A stretch of DNA of 64,000 bases from Heterocephalus glaber (lineage: Eukaryota; Chordata; Mammalia; Rodentia; Bathyergidae). The position numbers and the translations under genes were made by a program. The DNA lies in contig NW_004624734.1 of the NCBI RefSeq assembly GCF_000247695.1, positions 36,447,696-36,511,695 of the forward strand. Reading direction: 5' to 3'. Under the pieces are notes generated by a model that was not told the origin of the DNA, made no database searches, and worked only from the letters and a program-made list of their open reading frames with translations. Below, one piece after another: positions 57,630 through 64,000 of the stretch; the stretch's first letter is position 1, and each line of letters begins with the position of its first letter.

Positions 57630-57795
57630 TTTCAGTCAAGCAAAATGTGCTTGACATTTTACAGAGCATTTTTCGTACATTATACAACCGAGTCTCACAA
57701 CCAAAGCGAGACAGGGATTTTTATTATCCTCACTTGGTGAACGGAAAAAACATGACCAGTGGTTGATTTACCCCAAATTGCTCATCTTGTAAGCA
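57630..57795 (-). repeat. MIR SINE, inverted and diverged
   Basis: GAGTCTCACAACCAAAGCGAG, then TTTTTATTATCCTCACTTG. Confidence 0.6.
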
Positions 57796-58374
57796 GAAGC
57801 TGGGACTCATTTGATTCAAAGCTCTAAGTTTCAGTTTTTGTAAAGCAGAATACACTTTCTGGACATGACTACTAACTGAAGCTTTTATTACTTTAGAACT
57901 TTTAAGACTCAGAGTCTCCTTTTTCCATGAATCTAAAAGCCCTCCTATTGCCCCATCCTGCAGGCAGGTAGGATGCCCTGCTCCATCCCTGTATCTCCCT
58001 TTGTACCTGCTGACTTCCACTGGCCACCTCCAATACTAGAGATTTAAAGTGGGGATGGAGCTCTTAGTTACCTCTAAAAAGGATTACATGTGTCTCACAT
58101 GGCCAGCTAACATAAAAATCAGGTTGGTAATTTAATTCTTTAACTTTAAAATTCTGAAAACAATTTTAAATTTAAAGGGAGTTGTGTAAAAAACACCCAT
58201 GTCTCCAATACTCTCAAGCAACCAAGCTGTGACTAAATTTGTAAGTACTGTTTTTGTGCTTTGTTTTCCTGAACATCAACTTCTTCATAACACACTCTTC
58301 AATACAACAGGCTAAGGAATAAGTGATTGCGTACTCTGAGTAAGAGCTCTTGTAGTTAATATACAAATGACCAG

Positions 58375-58480
58375 GGCCAGGGATGTAGCTCAGCGGCACT
58401 GGCCCTGCCTGGCAAGCCCAAGGTCCTGAGTTTGAGCCCTGGTACCAAAAAAATCCCAAAACAAAACAAAACAAAAAAAT
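58375..58480 (+). repeat. ID-like SINE with target-site repeat
   Basis: GGGCCAGGGATGTAGCTCAG to TTTGAGCCCTGGTACC. AAATGACCA lies on both sides. Confidence 0.9.
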
Positions 58481-58983
58481 GACCATACATGCCAAAATAT
58501 AAGTGCAGTTAGAATCCACCTTAAGCATATGCTAAGATGCCAATTAAAAACGTCATTCAGGCCTCAGTCCCTACTACCCCTTCTCACTATCAGTCCTTCC
58601 CAAGCCACATCTGAAAGCAGCAGACACCACCACCCTTCATTAGAAAGTCCCTTTCCTATAATTTCCATTGCATGTTTGGCATACACCCTCTGATAAATGA
58701 TCAGGAGTCCCTACCATCCAGTATCAGCACAGGGGATATTTTGGCAGTGGTCTTTGTGGCAAGTACTGTATATCCACTCATACTTGACTGTAAATTAGGT
58801 CATTCTCTACACATGAGGGGTTTTGTTTTAATAAGTTTGACAGGTATTTAATCAGAGTGGATACCAACAATACCAAAGTGTGAGAACTAGCCCATCAACA
58901 TTTACTTCATGAGGTCAAACCCAAAATAGCAGCTTTGATATATTTAAACTCTCATGCCTACTACTTCAACACAGAATTTATTT

Positions 58984-59064
58984 ATTTGGTCCTGGGGATC
59001 AATCTCAGGGCCTTGCACTTGTGAGGCAGGCAGCAGCACCAGTGAGCTAAATTCTTATCCCTCA
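58984..59064 (-). repeat. ID-like SINE with target-site repeat
   Basis: GGTCCTGGGGATCAATCTCAG to GAGCTAAATTCTTATCCC. CAACA.AGAATTTA flanks it. Confidence 0.85.
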
Positions 59065-59847
59065 ACATAGAATTTAAAGATGGCTCAAAACCTCCCTTTC
59101 CCTCCACCAGACAATGCTCACCAACCCCGGTAGTGGACAGAGAACTGAACCCAGCTGACAGGCTATCCCTAGGCAGGGAAAGGCACACACAGCAACCCAG
59201 ATATGGTTACCTTCCCCCGTTTCTAAATCAAAGACCTGAGTGCTCACAGTGCTTATCTCTGAGGAATAGGAGTCAAAATGACTTTCATTTTTGTATTTTA
59301 TATATTCCCATATGGGCTGGATTTTTACAAAGAGCATAAATTTTATAATTTTTAAAAAGCATTTCAAGAAAAATTAATAACTTTTAATTTGGTTCACATG
59401 AGAATATAAGAAAAATTGCAAAGCAATTCCACTACTTTATCATGAGGTACTAGCACAAGAAAATATCAGGAGAGAACATTCTATAGAGACCAGAGTGATC
59501 TCTCAGGCAGATGTTTCTCAAATATACCTTAAAAAAAAAAAAAAAAAAAGATTGCAGCTTTAAAACAAAAACTATGGAAATGTTTCTGCATTTCCATACC
59601 AAATGATTCCCTCCCCTTTGGAGCCAGCAGACTTAGTGCCTTTCCTGGCCAGAGAAGGACAGGCCCGAAGGCAGGCACTTTTTTTTCTCCTGCATATTAG
59701 AAGAGAAATGGTATTGCAAAGAACACGGAGACACTTTGAAAAGGGTCCGTGAACTGTACCTTCCCCAGAGCCTTGCAAGAGGAGAGAATGAGGAAGCAGT
59801 ACAAAAACTTAGCAGTGTTCAAGTGAAATCAAAACACAAGGTCAATG

Positions 59848-59952
59848 GGGCCGGGAATTTAGCTTAGTGGTTCCACCGCATGCCTCACAAGCGTTAAGGT
59901 CCCGAGTTCGAGTTCGATCCCTGGTACCAAAACAAACAAACAGAAAAAAACC
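59848..59952 (+). repeat. ID-like SINE with target-site repeat
   Basis: GGGCCGGGAATTTAGCTTAG to GATCCCTGGTACC, with GAGTTCGAGTTCG, a small internal duplication. CACAAGGTCAA borders both ends. Confidence 0.92.
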
Positions 59953-61439
59953 CACAAGGTCAAGAGCAAGTGACTGCTCAGGGTAAGGGCCTGGTTAAAA
60001 CAAGTTTTGTTTTCTCTGAAAATGATGCGCCCGCCCACCCCTCCCCGAAAGAGGGGGCCCTCACTTTAGTGGTAGGAAGAACAGAAAGGCTGCTCAACCT
60101 GCGTTACTCAAAACCATGAAAATCTGGTCTTATGGAGAAATTCTGCTGTTAAAATGAATGTAAGACGTGAGCTCAAGGCTTCCTGCACTTTGTTTATTAA
60201 CCTTTGGAAAGCTTTCACCTCCACCACGCTTACGTATCAAGAAGGAAGCTTCATCTAGCTCCCAAAGCCATCCAGTTACTACTAAGGCATTATTAGATAT
60301 TCAGCCAGCGATTCAAAAGGAAAGTTTTCAAGTTCGGAGCAAAAGATAGCCATCATTCAGGCTTCCCCTTCCCCCTCTCCATTCTCCCCACTTCTCTACA
60401 TCATGGCCATCTGCACTAACACCTCACAGAATCTGACTTCTCCGTTTCAGAGAAGACCGCGATTGGTTTGAAGTTGTCAGAACTGCGCCCTTCACCAAAT
60501 CTGCTTCAGGAACTGATTCCGAGCTTCAAAACGCCTCGAACCGCTCCTTGGGTTCGGGTGTCCAAGGGAATAAATACTCTTCCCGTGGTTGACAGACCCT
60601 GAGTGGAAATACACTGGCTAGGGGAAAATTCCGCGTGTACCTACCACACACAACTCGATTCGGAAACACTGTGGCACACCAACCAATGCCCTATCCCCAG
60701 AAAACAAGGACTTTGCTCAGCCTCTCCCTGGCGCGCCAAGTCGGAAAGCGTCCAGCCCAGCCTCTGAGGGAGCGGACGCTCCGCTCCGGCAGAAGCCCGG
60801 GGAGCGCGGACCGCCCCGCGCCCACACCGACACGCGACGCGACTCAACTTTGGTAGGCGCCCACCGCAGGAGGCGAGCGCACCTTCTTCCCGGGAAACAG
60901 ATCCTTCCCATTGAAAATTCCTGAGCCCCAGACCTACCACTTTTTACTGAACAAAAACCGTGTGCGCCGGAGAGAGGAAGGTGGGAAAGCGCACAGCGAG
61001 AACCGCCTCCCGCCTCGGCGCGCGCCCAAGTCCGCGGCCTCGGGTCTGGGACGCTTCCCCTCCTAACCGCCGCAGAGCCGCGGCTGAAGTTGAGAAGCGG
61101 GCTCTGCACCCGTCAATCAACCGGGTCCTCCCGCCTCCCGTCCACCCCTCCCCTCCCCCCTCAAAAAATGAAATAAAGGCAAAGAAAGGGAAAAGAGAAC
61201 TAATTTGGGAACTAGTCTCCCCTGAGGCTTCGCCTCTGACCAAGGAGGCCGCACTCCCGGGACCCGGCGCGCCAGCCACGAGCAGGCGGCCCAACAGCCT
61301 CCTGTCGCCGGATCCTCGCAGCGCGCTCGCCGCGCTCCGGCTCCCCGCAAGGGTCGGCGCCGCTCCGGCCCCGCACTCCGCCAGGCCCAGGGCCCAGACC
61401 AAAGTTGAGCAAATCGCCCCACGACTGGCAAATACTCAC

Positions 61440-61640
61440 CGGGCGAAGTGGGAACCAGGGCTGCGGAGATTTTAGGAAGTTTAAGGCAAATCGGCCGCAG
61501 GAACGGCGGGCGGAGGCGAAGGGGCCGCGAGTGCAGCGGCGGCGGCGCGCGGCACTCGGGCTGGGCTGCACGGAGACTCCGCTCTGCCAGGGACTGCGCT
61601 GCAACAAAGGACTTCCGCTGCCGCACAGCCGCGCCTGCCG
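61440..61640 (-). other. ZBTB1: Candidate ZBTB1 noncoding first exon
   Basis: The minus strand ends in TTCGCCCG at 61440 and continues GTGAGTATTT, a strong donor that can pair with the acceptor at 47676. The 5' end is not fixed; about 61640 is a guess near the ETS-like motif. Exon status is inferred. Confidence 0.5.
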
Positions 61641-62461
61641 CACCGCACTGAGCCGGCCCCGCTTACGCGGCGACTCCGGGTCTGCCCACCAGTTCGCCGC
61701 GGCGTCCGCCAGCCTTCCCCTCCCTCTCGCCCGCCCACCCACTCCGCCGCTGGCTGCTAGGGGCACCCGCGGTCGCCTGTTTGTTGCAACAAGTTTCTGC
61801 GTCGGGCTCCGGGCAGGCTGGCACAACCCGCACCGCGGGAGCCGGCCAGGCCACCCCTCTCCCGAGGGTCGGCTTGGGACCTCCTCCTCCTCCTGTTTGC
61901 ACAGCTGGATGGGACGCGACTCCTCCCGACTCCCCAGGGGCAGGATGCTGCGCACTCCGCCCAGATGTCAGGCCCCTGCCCCGCCGGGCTCGGCGGCCGG
62001 CCCTCCCTCGAGGCTCATCCCGGCTGTTTGGGGGCGCCGGCGCCCTTCGCCCCGTCCCGTCCCCAACTCGTCCACTCAGGATCGCCCGTTCCCCGCGTTC
62101 CCCCCGCCCAGCCCCCCGTGGGCCCGTCCGCCACGGATCCTGAGTCACTTCCCCCGCCATGCCCCACCCCGCCCAGCCCGCCTCTCCTCCGAGGCGCCCG
62201 GCGCGGCCCCGCTGGCCCCGCGCCCTCACCCCTCTCCCGCCGAATACGCGGACCCACCCTTCCCCGCCCCCACCCGAGTCGAGGGGGTGCCCGTGCTTTT
62301 GCACACCCTGGGGAAAGTCCCCGGGTCACGCGGCTGTGTGTGGGGAGCCTGTGACGCTCAGGCTTGTCCCCACGCTTCCGCCTACACAGTCGCGACTGGG
62401 AACCGCGGCGGCTGCGGCGCCCGGAGCGCCGGCAGACCCCCGCCCCGCCACTCAGGCGGGC

Positions 62462-62508
62462 GGGCGCGCGCGCGCGCGCACGTATGCACGCACGCACGCA
62501 CGCATTCA
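62462..62508 (+). repeat. (GC)n / (CACG)n simple repeat
   Basis: GGCGCGCGCGCGCGCGCACG followed by repeated CACG units within the CpG island. Alternating purine-pyrimidine of this kind can adopt Z-DNA. Confidence 0.9.
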
Positions 62509-62559
62509 CCCTCGGCCCCAGTTCCTCAACTACCAGACGCACGGTCACGTGGGCTCGTC

Positions 62560-62695
62560 GCGCGGCGGTCGACGCGGGAAGCCGCGCGAGAGTGGGCCGC
62601 GGGGTGCGTGAGCTGGCGCCGCTGCGTGCCGTGCGCGGCCGGGAGCCCGCCCCTCCCGCACGGAGGAGTCGGCCCGCTGCCGCGGCGGCGTCTGG
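62560..62695 (+). other. ZBTB25: Candidate ZBTB25 noncoding first exon
   Basis: GCGTCTGG is followed by GTAAGCGA, a good plus-strand donor at 62696. The gene assignment rests on known synteny, since no ZBTB25 coding sequence (BTB start) is visible before the right edge. The 5' limit is a guess. Confidence 0.4.
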
Positions 62696-63236
62696 GTAAG
62701 CGACGCGCCCCGTCCCTCCCGCCGGGCCATCCGGGGCGACGGCTGCAGCGCACCGGTCGCGGGACAGATGCACGTAGCTAGGGAGAGGGGCGTTTTTGGT
62801 CAGTGAGGCCACAGGAGGAAAATAGCAACCGCGAGTGCGCGCCGGGCGGAGGCTCCCCGGAGCAGCCCTCTGCTGCGGGCCGCTGCGGCCTGACACGGGC
62901 GGGGAGGGCGCGCCGCAAAGGCTTGGAGCCCTCTCCCCGGGTGCGACCCCGCGCCGGGCTCTGGAGTCGGGTCCCGGAAGCCCGGGCCAACTCCTTCTGC
63001 GAGCGGGGGCATCTTTAGGTGCGGGATTTGAGGACGCAGCTGCTGTCCCCTGCCTCTCCCTCTCCCAGTTTGTGATTACCCTGTTTATATACAGAAAGTT
63101 TCCAGTCTCAACGATTCATTTGTTTTCTTTTTCAGACGTTTATAGCATTCTAAGCAAATCCAGTTTTCTCGAAGTCTGCTCCATCTTGTCACCACCTCCC
63201 TAGCGCTCAGCATTTGGAAAAATCTAGTGGTTATCA

Positions 63237-63250
63237 GTTGCCTAGGCAAC
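63237..63250. promoter_or_regulatory. Perfect RFX X-box palindrome
   Basis: GTTGCCTAGGCAAC is its own reverse complement and fits the full-site consensus for RFX factors (GTTRCC-N0-3-GGYAAC). It lies about 0.55 kb beyond the plus-strand donor at 62696. Confidence 0.75.
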
Positions 63251-63415
63251 GCACAGCAATACATACCTGAAATCTCACTGCAGCTAACCTGTTGTATAAA
63301 TTAACGCTCTTATCGCCTCACCCCACCCCCAGGGGATTAAAACAACATTCTTTTTCCAGAGAGTGAGTCTTTTCAGCTGTTGATTCTCTCACAGGATTTT
63401 TGACAAATGTGGGGT

Positions 63416-63489
63416 TTTTTCCCTTTTTTTCGTTTTTGGTACCGGGGATCGACCTCGGGATCTTGCGCTTAAGAGGCAGACGCTGGAAG
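63416..63489 (-). repeat. ID-like SINE, 3' truncated
   Basis: GGTACCGGGGATCGACCTCG and AAGAGGCAGACGCTGGAA; GACAAATGTG borders it on both sides. Confidence 0.88.
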
Positions 63490-64000
63490 ACAAATGTGTA
63501 AAATACATTTTGGAATCTCAAACTGTAGAGTTCAGAGGGACCCTATAGAAAGGCCGGTTCATCTAATTTTACAGCTGAAGACACCAGGTCTAAAGAGCAG
63601 AATGCTTAATCAAATCCTGCCCTTCTCCCTAACCGGACTCCAGGGCTGAGGACACCTTGGTCATTGGAGGCCACCATGCCAGGACTGTGAGGCCAGTTTA
63701 AACCACTGGACAATCTCCACCAGAGATTGCACTTGGCTTGCAGGATTTCTCAGGTTTATTGAGAAGTGAGGTTCAGCCAGTGTGATGGCTCTGAAATAGT
63801 GGAGGTGGCGCTGTTTCTAGGATACATTGAAGCCAGAAGCCCATCCCTCCCCCCCCAAAAAAGTTGACCTTATTCTTTGTGAGAATAACAAACATTGTGG
63901 CTTTGCTTGCTTCCTTAGTTTAAGGTGTCAAAGTTTGTTTAGCAGTCTGCATATTTAGTCAAGGGTAAACTGAATCCATTATGAGACTATTAACGTGATG

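Larger units (their letters stand above)
47676..61439 (-). other. ZBTB1: ZBTB1 5' intron
   Basis: About 13.8 kb bounded by a GTGAGT donor and the CATAG acceptor. It is rich in ID and B1 SINEs and has MIR and MER2-like copies. Further noncoding leader exons cannot be ruled out. Confidence 0.65.
60700..63020. promoter_or_regulatory. CpG-island promoter between ZBTB1 and ZBTB25
   Basis: About 2.3 kb dense in CpG with many GC boxes and an ETS-type GCGGAAGT (minus strand, about 61613-61620). A minus-strand donor at 61439 and a plus-strand donor at 62696 point outward from it, which fits a bidirectional promoter. In other mammals ZBTB1 and ZBTB25 share such a head-to-head promoter. Long reading frames on both strands here are artefacts of the high GC content. 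Confidence 0.75.
62702..64000 (+). other. Probable ZBTB25 first intron
   Basis: The GC-rich first part is the CpG-island edge. It carries an X-box at 63237-63250, an ID SINE at 63416-63489, and MIR-like sequence near 63540-63600. No exon is clear, though TTTTCTTTTTCAG at about 63122-63135 is acceptor-like. Confidence 0.4.

Noticed and set aside
61405..62781. 458-codon plus-strand reading frame in the CpG island
   Set aside because: Pro/Arg/Ala-rich translation with no known domain. Overlapping long frames occur on both strands, as expected from few AT-rich stop codons in GC-rich DNA.
1..64000. CRISPR arrays, bacterial operons, insertion sequences, phage or viral genes
   Set aside because: Nothing of the kind is present. 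Repeats are SINEs, MIR, DNA-transposon fossils and microsatellites of a mammalian genome.

Overview
This is a stretch of rodent nuclear DNA carrying the conserved mammalian gene block ZBTB25 / ZBTB1 / HSPA2 / PPP1R36, seen here in the reverse of its usual human order and orientation. The mammalian assignment rests on HSPA2 and ZBTB1 reading frames with near-complete family identity, spliced PPP1R36 exons, CpG-island promoters and MIR, MER and 7SL-type repeats. The rodent assignment rests on dozens of tRNA-Ala-type ID SINEs and B1-like SINEs. The common ID subtype has an interior reading roughly GGTTCCGCCGCCTGCCTC instead of the murine GGTAGAGCGCTTGCCTAGCA, which suggests a non-muroid rodent, perhaps the beaver / kangaroo-rat group; this is a low-confidence guess.

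Layout from left to right. About 5.2-22.7 kb is the 5' part of PPP1R36 on the minus strand (a testis regulator of protein phosphatase 1). I place seven exons by translation and splice sites; the rest of the gene lies off the left edge. Its CpG-rich promoter is near 22.6-22.9 kb. At 28.4-30.9 kb is the essentially intronless HSPA2 gene (testis HSP70) on the minus strand, with a TATA promoter, a probable 78-bp 5'UTR intron and a second CpG-rich block at 31.4-32.1 kb. From 32.1 to 45.4 kb is SINE-rich intergenic DNA. At 45.9-47.7 kb is the main coding exon of ZBTB1 (minus strand), cut by a 550-base run of N that removes its C-terminal zinc fingers and stop codon. From 47.7 to 61.4 kb is the ZBTB1 5' intron. 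At 60.7-63.0 kb is a large CpG island that appears to be a two-way promoter, with a ZBTB1 leader exon leaving to the left and, by synteny, the ZBTB25 leader exon leaving to the right.

HSPA2 and PPP1R36 are neighbours on one strand and both are known for roles in male germ cells, while ZBTB1 and ZBTB25 are BTB-zinc-finger repressors. There is no operon-like logic and I see no novel multi-gene system. The observations most worth checking are the apparent loss of the ATG (GTG) and an early in-frame stop in PPP1R36 exon 1, a perfect 14-bp RFX X-box palindrome at 63237-63250, the gap in ZBTB1, and the very short HSPA2 leader intron.
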